Assembly (NCBI RefSeq): GCF_016811235.1
Contig: NZ_JAFBID010000068.1
Location: 1-35,554 of the forward strand
Direction: 5' to 3'
Length of the DNA: 35,554 nucleotides
From: Microvirga arabica
GTDB taxonomy: Bacteria; Pseudomonadota; Alphaproteobacteria; Rhizobiales; Beijerinckiaceae
Under the pieces are notes generated by a model that was not told where the DNA came from, did no database searches, and saw only the letters and a program-made list of their open reading frames with translations. Shown here piece after piece: positions 18,130-25,448 of this stretch; positions within the stretch are counted from its first letter, which is position 1; the number at the start of each line of letters is the position of its first letter. Both the position numbers and the translations under genes were made by a program.

Positions 18130-19047
18130 TCAGGCCACCCGGATGCGCGGATCGAGCCACGCGTTGGCAATGTCGGAGGCAAGGGTCAGGAGCACGTAGA
18201 GGATCGACAACAGCAGGACGATGATCTGCATGACGGGGAAGTCCTTGTACGTGATGCTCTGATAGGCGAGGTATCCCAATCCATCGAGGGCGAAGATTGT
18301 TTCGATGACGACCGACCCGCCGAGCAGGAAGCCCAGCTGCACCGCCGTGAGCGCTACGACCGGAACAACCGCATTCCGCAGCGCATGCTTGAAGATGACC
18401 TTGTGCGTAGGCAGTCCCTTGGCGCGGGCGGTGCGGATATAGTCTGCCGACAGAACCTCGATCATTCCGGCGCGGATGAGACGCATGAAGGCCGGTGCGA
18501 CGTAGTAGCCGAGCGCGATGGTAGGCATGATGAAATGAAGCCACGTACCCGAACCCGAGACCGGCAGCCAGCGGAGGGTAATGGAGAAGACCATCACGAG
18601 GATGAGCGCGAAGAAGAAATTGGGCAGCGCCTGTCCCACCACGGCTATGGCAAGAGCCAGCCGGTCGATCCAGCTGTTCGCGTAGACTGCCGCTAGAACA
18701 CCGAGGGGAATCGAGATGAGCAGAGCGAAGCCCAGCGCCGTGAAGCCGAGAATGATCGTGGTGGGGAGCTTGTCGAGGACGAGCCTGCTCACATCGGTCT
18801 TGAAGTAGAGAGAGGTTCCGAAATTACCCTGGAGCGTCTGCCAGAGCCAATCGACATACTGCACGACAAGCGGCCGGTCGAGACCGTAGGTCTTCCGAAT
18901 GAGATCAAGGTCTTCCTTCTGTGCGCCTTCGCCTGCAATGGCGAGTGCGACGTCGCCCGAGAGGCGAAGGAGAAAGAAAGTGATGGCCGAGACTGCCAGC
19001 GCTACGAGGAGCGCCAAGCCTAGGCGTTTGAGGATATAGCCGATCAC
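18130..19047 (-). CDS. ABC importer permease (OppB/DppB-type)
   Basis: A 305-residue permease with six helices. The start MIGYILKRLGLALLVALAVS, the segment GLDRPLVVQYVDWL near residue 54, and the EAA-type loop YIRTARAKGLPTHKVIFKHA near 198 are all typical of the OppB/DppB group. It follows the binding-protein gene after 192 bases that hold a strong hairpin, and is tightly linked to the OppC-type gene. Confidence 0.91.
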   Translation of the reverse strand: MIGYILKRLGLALLVALAVSAITFFLLRLSGDVALAIAGEGAQKEDLDLIRKTYGLDRPLVVQYVDWLWQTLQGNFGTSLYFKTDVSRLVLDKLPTTIILGFTALGFALLISIPLGVLAAVYANSWIDRLALAIAVVGQALPNFFFALILVMVFSITLRWLPVSGSGTWLHFIMPTIALGYYVAPAFMRLIRAGMIEVLSADYIRTARAKGLPTHKVIFKHALRNAVVPVVALTAVQLGFLLGGSVVIETIFALDGLGYLAYQSITYKDFPVMQIIVLLLSILYVLLTLASDIANAWLDPRIRVA

Positions 19048-19194
19048 GGCATTGCTCCGTGTTGATCCAGCAACGGATCACTAACCTGTCGAGACCGCTA
19101 TCGTGTCCTTTGAATGGGATCGGGCTGGCGTCGGACAAGATGCGTCATGATACGCAAATGCAGCGTCTGCGTTCTCTTCTGATCCGGTCAGAAT

Positions 19195-19221
19195 CGGAGC
19201 GGCTCGCTGAGAGCCGCTCCG
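19195..19221 (-). terminator. Strong hairpin after the binding-protein gene
   Basis: CGGAGCGGCTC (19195-19205) and GAGCCGCTCCG (19211-19221) form a perfect 11-bp GC-rich stem with a 5-base loop. It starts 18 bases past the TAG of the binding-protein gene on the minus strand and lies before the permease genes. No T-run follows, so partial termination or protection of the upstream mRNA end is more likely than full termination, which would raise receptor levels over permease. Confidence 0.7.
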
Positions 19222-19239
19222 CCCCGCAGGAGCGCAGGC

Positions 19240-20772
19240 CTACTTCCAGGTCATTTCCCAGAAGCGGGGCATTTCGTCTGGGTAAGCCTTGAAGTTCAGA
19301 TCCGACGTGGCGACGTAGTAGACCGGCAGCGAATACAGCGGCACGGCGTAAGCCTTGTCGGCGATGATCTTCAGGGCGGCTTTGTAGGCTTCCTTACGGA
19401 CTTCCGGATCAACCGAGTTGTCGCCCTTCCCGAGGAGATCGCGCACCTGCGGATCGCGGGTGATGTCCTCGGAGCGGAACGCGAAATAGTTCGGGGTTGC
19501 GGCGGAGACATCGTTGACCGAGAACGAGCCCCAGGTCTGGTGCGTGAGCATCGCCTTGTTGCTGGCGACCTGCTCGCGCATGGCGGCATACTGCAGGAAG
19601 CGCAGATTGGTCTTGATGCCAACTGCTTGGAGATAGCCGATCAGGGCCTCGGTTTGGTTACGCTCGCGATAGGCAAGGATGTCGAGCTGTAGGCCGTTAG
19701 CGAAGCCTGCCTCGGCCAGGAGCTGCTTAGCCTTGGCGGGATCGTAAGGATAGCGTGTGGCGCCCTCGTCGGTGCAGCCGAACTGGCTCGGGAAGCAGAT
19801 GGTGTTGATGACGCGCGATCCAGCGCCGACGATCGACTTCACCATTCCTTCGCGGTCGATGGCGTGGATGATGGCCTTACGCACGCGCTCGTCCTTGAGC
19901 GCCGGAGCAGGAGTGCCTTCAAGCATGTTCATCTGCATGAACACGATTCGCATGGTCTCGCCAGAGACGACCTGGAGGGTCGGCACGGCCTGGAGTTGGT
20001 CAGCCTGATCCTTCGGCACATGCATGATGAAGTCGATGCCGTTGGAGATCACCTCTGCCATTTGCGTCTGGCGGTCCGGGATGAAGCGGATCTCAATCTT
20101 GCCGATCTTGGGCTGGGGCTTCGGAGAGTCCTTGAAGTAGTCGGCGTTCTTTTCAAGGGTGATCGACTTGCCGGGGACGTAATTCGTCACCTTGTAGGGA
20201 CCAGAGCCGACAGGCTTGTCATTTTGACCCTTGGGGCCGACCTTCTCATAATACTCGTTCGGGTGGATGACGACTGGACCCGCGAGATACTCGATGGCCG
20301 CCGGGAAGACCTGCTTGGTCGTGAGGCGGACCTTGTACTTGTCCAGCTTCTCGGCCTTCTCGATCCAACTCACGTTGTTCTGAGTAACGACCTTGTTTTC
20401 GGGTTTGGAGACGAAGTTCAGCGTGTAGACGACGTCGTCCGCGTCGAACTCCTCCCCATTGTGGAACTTCACACCCTGGCGCAGATCGAATTCGATGGTG
20501 CGGTCGTCGATTTGCCGCCACGCCGTCGCGAGTTGACCCTTGTACTCGCTGGTATTGGGGTCGCGGTAAACGAGAGTATCCCAAACGTGCTGGCCGATAA
20601 TGACGCCGATGCGCACATTGTTGAAGAATGGATCAACGCTCTCGGGCGCCTGGTCATAGGCGAAGCGGACAGTGTTATCAGCTTTTCCGGCAAGGGCTGG
20701 GGCTGCAAAGATGCTGGACAGTAGCGCGGTTGAAGCGAGGCTGAACAAGGCTGCCTTACGTGTGAAGCTCAT
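19240..20772 (-). CDS. ABC importer substrate-binding protein (SBP_bac_5 family)
   Basis: A 510-residue periplasmic receptor of the DppA/OppA type. The signal peptide has basic MSFTRK, hydrophobic ALFSLASTALLSSIFAAP and a cleavage site ALA|GKADN after residue 28. Mature hallmarks are VRFAYDQAPESVDPFF, WRQIDDRTIEFDLRQGVKFH, the segment DADDVVYTLNF, and KPVGSGPYKVTNYVPG. Start 20772 is preferred over the adjacent ATG 20775 because the upstream AGGA then has a 6-base spacing; farther in-frame starts up to 20952 give a non-signal sequence overlapping the divergent regulator. It is transcribed away from the LysR gene across a dyad-rich interval. Ligands of the family include peptides, opines, nickel chelates and glycosides; the linked M20 enzymes favour an amide-bonded compound. 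Confidence 0.91.
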   Translation of the reverse strand: MSFTRKAALFSLASTALLSSIFAAPALAGKADNTVRFAYDQAPESVDPFFNNVRIGVIIGQHVWDTLVYRDPNTSEYKGQLATAWRQIDDRTIEFDLRQGVKFHNGEEFDADDVVYTLNFVSKPENKVVTQNNVSWIEKAEKLDKYKVRLTTKQVFPAAIEYLAGPVVIHPNEYYEKVGPKGQNDKPVGSGPYKVTNYVPGKSITLEKNADYFKDSPKPQPKIGKIEIRFIPDRQTQMAEVISNGIDFIMHVPKDQADQLQAVPTLQVVSGETMRIVFMQMNMLEGTPAPALKDERVRKAIIHAIDREGMVKSIVGAGSRVINTICFPSQFGCTDEGATRYPYDPAKAKQLLAEAGFANGLQLDILAYRERNQTEALIGYLQAVGIKTNLRFLQYAAMREQVASNKAMLTHQTWGSFSVNDVSAATPNYFAFRSEDITRDPQVRDLLGKGDNSVDPEVRKEAYKAALKIIADKAYAVPLYSLPVYYVATSDLNFKAYPDEMPRFWEMTWK

Positions 20773-20826
20773 CATTGGTCCTCTGGAATAGTAGTTGTTA
20801 TTTTGTTTCTTTTGCGCCGCGCCATT

Positions 20827-20839
20827 GATCGTTGCCAAC
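20827..20839. promoter_or_regulatory. GATCGTTGC repeat and GTTG-c-CAAC dyad
   Basis: GATCGTTGC at 20827-20835 is repeated exactly at 20911-20919, 84 bases (about eight helical turns) away, in the divergent promoter between the binding-protein and LysR genes. The first copy also forms the small dyad GTTGcCAAC (20831-20839). LysR tetramers often bind two separated half-site pairs, so this may be one part of a two-site operator. Confidence 0.35.
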
Positions 20840-20845
20840 CAACAG

Positions 20846-20863
20846 GGAATGCGGAACCATTCC
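20846..20863. promoter_or_regulatory. Perfect palindrome GGAATG-N6-CATTCC
   Basis: An 18-base perfect inverted repeat with 6-base arms and a 6-base spacer lies 73 bases upstream of the binding-protein start and 83 bases upstream of the LysR start. It is a candidate operator for the divergent units. Its sequence differs from the TTGC dyads nearby, so it may be bound by another regulator. Confidence 0.4.
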
Positions 20864-20884
20864 GAGCCTGCCAAGAATACTGGT

Positions 20885-20893
20885 TTGCTGCAA
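20885..20893. promoter_or_regulatory. Short TTGC-t-GCAA dyad
   Basis: A 9-base dyad with the same TTGC/GCAA half-sites as the box at 20916-20930 but a spacer of one base. With 20831-20839 and 20916-20930 it makes three related elements in the divergent promoter. Confidence 0.3.
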
Positions 20894-20915
20894 TAAGAAT
20901 GATTAGAATGGATCG

Positions 20916-20930
20916 TTGCTGAAACGGCAA
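20916..20930. promoter_or_regulatory. LysR-type box TTGC-N7-GCAA
   Basis: This perfect dyad contains the T-N11-A pattern (T20917, A20929) that LysR-type regulators recognise. It lies 16 bases before the LysR start and about 143 bases before the binding-protein start, where LysR proteins typically repress themselves and activate the divergent operon. Confidence 0.5.
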
Positions 20931-20946
20931 TGAAGCGAGTTTCTTG

Positions 20947-21876
20947 ATGCACCGGTCAGCTTTGCGCTATTTTCTCGAAGTCGCCCGGACGGGATCTATC
21001 AGCGCGGCGGCTGAACGGTTGCGCGTAGCAGCATCAGCCGTCAGTCGGCAGATGGCGAAGCTTGAACAGGAATACGAAACACCTCTGTTCGAGAGGCGGT
21101 CGCGCGGCATGGTTTTGACCCATGCGGGACGCCTACTCGCATCTTATGCACAGCGCGCATCGCTCGAGAGCGACCAGATCCAGAAGGAGATCCGCGAACT
21201 CAAGAGTGCCACGCGCGGTCTTATCCGTCTTGGCGTGACCGAGGGGCTCGCGGTCAGTTTCGTTCCGGAAATGATCTATGCCTTCCGCAAGGAGCGCCCG
21301 CACGTCCTATTCGACATCAAGGTCGTAGGGCCCGCGAATGTGGTGACCTGCGTCCAAGAGGGAGAAGTGGATGTGGGAATCACCTTCTCGCTGTCTCCCG
21401 AGGGAGGGGTGCGTATTCAATGGCAGCGCGCCATGCCAGCCTTTGCGCTGGCAAGCGTCGATCATCCCCTGATCGGGCGCGGACGAGTCTCTATTGCGGA
21501 GCTGTTCGAATATCCCGTCGCGATAATGGACGATGCGGCAACCGTCAGACAAGTGCTCGACATTTACTGCGCCAGCAAGGGCATCTCTCTCGAACCCGTC
21601 GTCAGCTCGACCAACATCGCCAGCCTTTTCACACTCTGCCAGCTTGGCGGCGCCATAACGTTCTCGACCTATATTTCGGCGCGCCGGGCGGTGCGTGATC
21701 GGCATTTGGCTATCGTGCCGTTCGAAGAGGCGAGCTTTCTTGAACGCAATATGCAGATCCAGACCATGCTGGGGCGCACCCTGCCGCAGACGACCCGGGA
21801 CTTCATCAGCTTCCTTACTGCAGAACTGGAAACACCAGGAGCAACACATCCGTTGGCGGGAGGGGATGTAAATTGA
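20947..21876 (+). CDS. LysR-family transcriptional regulator
   Basis: A 309-residue regulator. The N-terminal helix-turn-helix (residues 1-60) reads ALRYFLEVARTGSISAAAER, then LRVAASAVSRQMAKLEQEYETPLFER, the classic LysR pattern, followed by the linker helix and a periplasmic-binding-protein-like effector domain (about residues 90-295). ATG 20947 is preferred; a TTG at 20944 would add one residue. It is divergent from the ABC importer operon and is followed after 68 bases by an M20 peptidase gene, so both units are probable targets. The effector is likely the imported compound or its hydrolysis product. Confidence 0.9.
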   Translation: MHRSALRYFLEVARTGSISAAAERLRVAASAVSRQMAKLEQEYETPLFERRSRGMVLTHAGRLLASYAQRASLESDQIQKEIRELKSATRGLIRLGVTEGLAVSFVPEMIYAFRKERPHVLFDIKVVGPANVVTCVQEGEVDVGITFSLSPEGGVRIQWQRAMPAFALASVDHPLIGRGRVSIAELFEYPVAIMDDAATVRQVLDIYCASKGISLEPVVSSTNIASLFTLCQLGGAITFSTYISARRAVRDRHLAIVPFEEASFLERNMQIQTMLGRTLPQTTRDFISFLTAELETPGATHPLAGGDVN

Positions 21877-21944
21877 CTCCGCATCTCGCATTGGCACATG
21901 AAACGGGATGCACGATCAAATTGCCGCCGGACAGGAGAGGGGCC

Positions 21945-23105
21945 ATGAGCACGACCTTGGAGACGAAAGTCCTGGAATGGCTGGATGGCCAGAAGCAGGC
22001 GATGATCGATCAACTGCGCGTGCTCGTCGACATTGATAGCGGGAGCTACGACAAGGAAGGGGTTGATCAGGTAGGGGTTCAGATCCGCAATTTCCTTGTG
22101 GACGCCGGCCTTAATTGCGAGACGATCGCGAACCCGCGCTTCGGCGATGGCCTCAGGGCCACCCTCGGCGAGCCCGATGAGCAGCGAAGACCAATCCTGC
22201 TGATGGGGCATCGCGACACGGTTTTTCCAGAGGGCGAGGCCCAGCGGCGCCCGTTCCGCATCGAGGGTGGACGTGCCTACGGGCCCGGCGTCGCGGATAT
22301 GAAGGCCGGCCTCGTGATGAACAGCTTCGTTCTCGCAGCCTTCGCACGGTTTGGGGCAGCTGGCCCGCTCGTCGGCCTCTACACGAGTGACGAGGAAATC
22401 GCCTCGCCCTCGTCCCGCGCGCTCATCGAGCAGGAGGCCCGACGGGCTCGCGCTGTCTTCAATGCCGAGCCAGGACGTCCGAGCGGGAACGTGGTGACTG
22501 GGCGCAAAGGCGGGGTGTTCATGCGAATGGAGATCCAGGGCGTTCCCGCGCACTCGGGTGTCAATTTCGAGCAGGGCATCAGCGCCATCGAGGAACTTGC
22601 GCTCAAGGTCAGCGCAGTTCATGCGCTGACTGATCTGGCACGGGGTATCACATTGAACGTTGGGGTCGTCTCGGGTGGCATGTCGGTGAACACGGTCGCA
22701 CCCCATGCCAGCGCCGAGATCGACTTACGCTATGTCGAGCCACAGGATCGCGACGAGATCGTCGCAAAGATCGAGAAGCTCGTTGCCACATCCTTCGTGA
22801 ACGGCACCACGGCGAATCTGCAGATCCTGGGCGAGTTCGTTCCCCTTGTGCCGTCGGAAGCCTCCCGGCGGCTATTCGAACTTTATGTTGGATGCGCGCA
22901 CCGCATCGGGCTCACGATTGGTGGGGAATTTACCGGCGGTTGCGCCGACTCAGGGTTTGCCGCCGCGATGGGGGCGCCGACTCTCTGCGCAATCGGACCT
23001 TGCGGCGGCAAAGCCCACAGTCCGGACGAGTACCTGGAGCTCGACACCATGGTGCCGCGCGCCCAAGCGCTGGCTCTCTCCATACTGGCGCTCGGCCCGC
23101 CATAG
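21945..23105 (+). CDS. M20 family peptidase (glutamate carboxypeptidase-like)
   Basis: A 386-residue di-zinc hydrolase of the CPG2/ArgE branch. Metal and catalytic residues: MGHRDTVFPEG (His, Asp), GPGVADMKAG (bridging Asp), YTSDEEIASPS (Glu pair), NAEPGRPSG (Glu) and KAHSPDEY (His). The lid-domain His of VPAHSGVNFEQG near residue 205 is also present. Start 21945 follows AGGAGAGG at 21933-21940. No signal peptide is seen, so it acts in the cytoplasm. Relatives cleave C-terminal glutamate from folates or other N-acyl amino acids. Its place behind the LysR gene suggests that it processes the compound imported by the divergent transporter. It is only distantly related to the M20 proteins at 13821 and 30823. 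Confidence 0.88.
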   Translation: MSTTLETKVLEWLDGQKQAMIDQLRVLVDIDSGSYDKEGVDQVGVQIRNFLVDAGLNCETIANPRFGDGLRATLGEPDEQRRPILLMGHRDTVFPEGEAQRRPFRIEGGRAYGPGVADMKAGLVMNSFVLAAFARFGAAGPLVGLYTSDEEIASPSSRALIEQEARRARAVFNAEPGRPSGNVVTGRKGGVFMRMEIQGVPAHSGVNFEQGISAIEELALKVSAVHALTDLARGITLNVGVVSGGMSVNTVAPHASAEIDLRYVEPQDRDEIVAKIEKLVATSFVNGTTANLQILGEFVPLVPSEASRRLFELYVGCAHRIGLTIGGEFTGGCADSGFAAAMGAPTLCAIGPCGGKAHSPDEYLELDTMVPRAQALALSILALGPP

Positions 23106-23108
23106 GAG

Positions 23109-23133
23109 GTGAGGGGGGCAGTGCCCCTCTCAC
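23109..23133. terminator. Bidirectional hairpin between M20 and PdxA2-like genes
   Basis: GTGAGGGGGGC (23109-23119) pairs with GCCCCTCTCAC (23123-23133) as an 11-bp stem with one G-T pair and a 3-base loop. It starts right after the M20 stop and overlaps the stop codon of the convergent PdxA2-like gene, so it probably ends transcription from both sides. Confidence 0.65.
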
Positions 23134-24164
23134 AATGATGCTGGAGTTGCAGCCCGGCGTCGGGATGCGGCCATCTCGGCGGCGAGCAGTATGGCCGCCC
23201 GGGTGGCGCCGATATTGGCAATGCCTCTGCCTGCGATATCGTAGGCGGTTCCGTGCGCCGGCGTGCAGATCGGGAACGGGAAGCCGCCGAGCAGGGTGAC
23301 GCCGCGGTCGAAGCCCATCAGCTTCATCGCGATCTGGCCTTGGTCGTGATACATGGTCAGCACGCCATCGAACGTTCCACTCTTGGCACGCAGGAATACC
23401 GTGTCGGATGGAAACGGTCCGTCCGCCTCAATGCCGAGACTCCTAGCCTCCTCAACCGCTGGCCCGATCACGTCGATTTCCTCTCGTCCGAAATTGCCAC
23501 CATCACCAGCATGTGGATTCAACCCGGCTACCGCAAGCCGCGGCCGCTCAAAGCCCGCTCTTCGCATCGCGGAGTCGGCGAGCTGCAGGCCTTTCAAGAC
23601 ACGATCGGTCGTGATGAGGCTCGCAACCTGTGACAGTGGGACGTGCGAGGTCACGCGGGCATTCCACAACCTGTCGAGAATGTTGAATTCGCTTGCCGGG
23701 CCAGTTATCCCGATCTCCTCAGCTGAAAAGCTGATCTCATCGTCATAAGGAGGATGAGCAAGCCGCATCGCCTTCTTGTTGAAAGGGGTAAAACAGACCG
23801 CATCGGCCTGTCCGTGCTTTGCCATGGTGAGCGCATGGCGGAAGTTCTTCAGCGCAAAGGAGCCACCTTCAATGGCAGCTACACCTTGCTCCACTGTCGC
23901 CGGATCAAGATGGCCGAGATCAACAAAGACGGGCCATGAGCCCGCTTCGAGCGGATCATCGGCGGGAACGCTCCGGATATCAAGACGAACGCCAGCGATC
24001 TCCGCTCCACGATCGAATACTCGCCTGTCTCCGATGACGATTAGTCGAGCAGCCGCATGTACCTCATCGAGAGCCGCGATCTTGGCCGTTAATTCTGGGC
24101 TAATGCCCGCCGGATCGCCCATAGCCAGCGCTATGATCGGCTTGCTTTGTAATCCGCTCTGCAT
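23130..24164 (-). CDS. pdxA2: PdxA2-type 4-phospho-hydroxyacid dehydrogenase
   Basis: A 344-residue NAD-dependent oxidative decarboxylase of the PdxA family. Metal-binding His motifs are SHVPLSQVASLITTDRV, GLNPHAGDGGNFG and LTMYHDQGQIAMK; AMGDPAGISPE begins the N-terminal domain, and FPFPICTPAHGTAYDIAGRG is the conserved C-terminal block. True PdxA oxidises 4-phosphohydroxy-L-threonine for vitamin B6; PdxA2 paralogues act on D-threonate-, D-erythronate- or related 4-phosphates, usually with a DUF1537 kinase. No such kinase is in the window. Its place as the last gene of a CoA-ligase/CoA-transferase operon (35 bases after the latter) argues for a catabolic rather than a B6 role. The substrate may be an unphosphorylated or differently activated hydroxyacid. 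Confidence 0.85.
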   Translation of the reverse strand: MQSGLQSKPIIALAMGDPAGISPELTAKIAALDEVHAAARLIVIGDRRVFDRGAEIAGVRLDIRSVPADDPLEAGSWPVFVDLGHLDPATVEQGVAAIEGGSFALKNFRHALTMAKHGQADAVCFTPFNKKAMRLAHPPYDDEISFSAEEIGITGPASEFNILDRLWNARVTSHVPLSQVASLITTDRVLKGLQLADSAMRRAGFERPRLAVAGLNPHAGDGGNFGREEIDVIGPAVEEARSLGIEADGPFPSDTVFLRAKSGTFDGVLTMYHDQGQIAMKLMGFDRGVTLLGGFPFPICTPAHGTAYDIAGRGIANIGATRAAILLAAEMAASRRRAATPASL

Positions 24165-24199
24165 TGCAGTTTGCCTTCCGCCAATGTCTGACCTGCGCC

Positions 24200-25393
24200 C
24201 TAGGCGCAGACGACTGCCCCCTCCCGCTGGAAGGAGGCGATCTCTTGCTCTGAGAATCCGGCTTGCATCAGGACATCATGCGTATCCTCGCCATAGACGG
24301 GCGCGGCCTTGCGTACCTCGCCTGGCGTACTGGAAAACTTCACAGGCAGGCCCAGCGTCTTGACCGACCCAAGCGTTGAGTGCTGGACCTCGACGAGCAT
24401 CTGTCGCGCGGCGGTCTGGGGATCATCGAGAGCCTGCAGCATGTCGTAGACTGGTCCGCAAGGCACACCTTTCTTGTCCAGGATTTCGAGCCAGTGCGCC
24501 GCGGGCTGGGCGCGGAAGCGCTGCGCAAGCTCTTCCTCCAGTTCTGGAAGATGCCCCATGCGGTCGGCGCCCGTGCGGAACCGGGGATCCTCCGCAAGCT
24601 CGGGCGCGCCTATAGCGTCAAGCGTGCGCAGCCAGTTCGTCTGATTGGCGCCACCGACCACAATCCAACCGTCTGAGGCTTGAAATGCCTGGTAGGGGGC
24701 GTTGAGCGGATGGGCCGAGCCCATAGCTTTGGGAGCGGCGCCGGTCGCAAGAGCAATGGCCGATTGCCAGTAGGTCTGAACCAGCGCCGCCTCGAAGAGG
24801 GAGGTCTCAACCCACTGACCTTCGCCAGTCTTGAGACGATGCGTATAGGCAGCGAGAATGCCCATGGCAGCAAGAATGCCGGCGGTGATGTCGGAAAGCG
24901 GCGGCCCACATTTCGCGGGGGCTCCTCCCGGTTCACCTGTGAAGCTCATGATGCCGCTCATGGCCTGCGCCACGAGGTCGAAGCCGCGTCGGTCCTTGTA
25001 GGGGCCGGTCCGGCCGAAGCCGGAGAGGGAGCAGTAAATGAGCCCGGGATTGTCCTTCTTCAGATCCTCATAGCCGAAGCCGAGGCGCTCCATCACGCCT
25101 GGACCAAAATTCTCGACGAGGACGTCTGCTGACTGCACGAGTTGGCGCAGAACCTTCTTGCCGCCTTCCGTCTTCAGATCGAGCACGATGCCGCGCTTGT
25201 TGCGGTTCATCATCATGTAGGCTGCGGCCTCATCTCCGATCTTCGGCGGGAGCATGCGCCGCGTGTCGTCCCCGTCGGGCGATTTCTCGATCTTGATGAC
25301 GTCGGCCCCCATATCGGCAAGCATGAGCGTGCAGGTCGGCCCCGCCATGACGTGCGTCAGATCGACGACCTTCATTCCATTGAGTGGACCCAT
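24200..25393 (-). CDS. CaiB/BaiF family (class III) CoA-transferase
   Basis: A 397-residue class III CoA-transferase, cytoplasmic. GPLNGMKVVDLTHVMAGP opens the protein, followed by MLADMGADVIKIE; NKRGIVLDLKTEGG near residue 70 and RGFDLVAQAMSG near 142 are family blocks, the last containing the Asp that forms the acyl intermediate. The start ATG 25393 has GAGGA upstream; a longer frame up to 25477 would overlap the preceding matB-like gene and adds no conserved residues. It lies 55 bases after that ligase gene. Members move CoA between carboxylic acids such as formate/oxalate, carnitine, succinate or mesaconate. The pair is unknown; malonyl- or acetyl-CoA as donor is possible because of the neighbour. 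Confidence 0.9.
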   Translation of the reverse strand: MGPLNGMKVVDLTHVMAGPTCTLMLADMGADVIKIEKSPDGDDTRRMLPPKIGDEAAAYMMMNRNKRGIVLDLKTEGGKKVLRQLVQSADVLVENFGPGVMERLGFGYEDLKKDNPGLIYCSLSGFGRTGPYKDRRGFDLVAQAMSGIMSFTGEPGGAPAKCGPPLSDITAGILAAMGILAAYTHRLKTGEGQWVETSLFEAALVQTYWQSAIALATGAAPKAMGSAHPLNAPYQAFQASDGWIVVGGANQTNWLRTLDAIGAPELAEDPRFRTGADRMGHLPELEEELAQRFRAQPAAHWLEILDKKGVPCGPVYDMLQALDDPQTAARQMLVEVQHSTLGSVKTLGLPVKFSSTPGEVRKAAPVYGEDTHDVLMQAGFSEQEIASFQREGAVVCA

Positions 25394-25448
25394 CAAATCC
25401 TCGTATATTGCCGGCGGCAGTGCTACGGCGATGCAGGCGCGCTGGGGG

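Noticed and set aside
20773..20952. 60-residue N-terminal extension of the SBP_bac_5 protein
   Set aside because: It overlaps the LysR start and operator region and would bury the signal peptide that begins at 20772.
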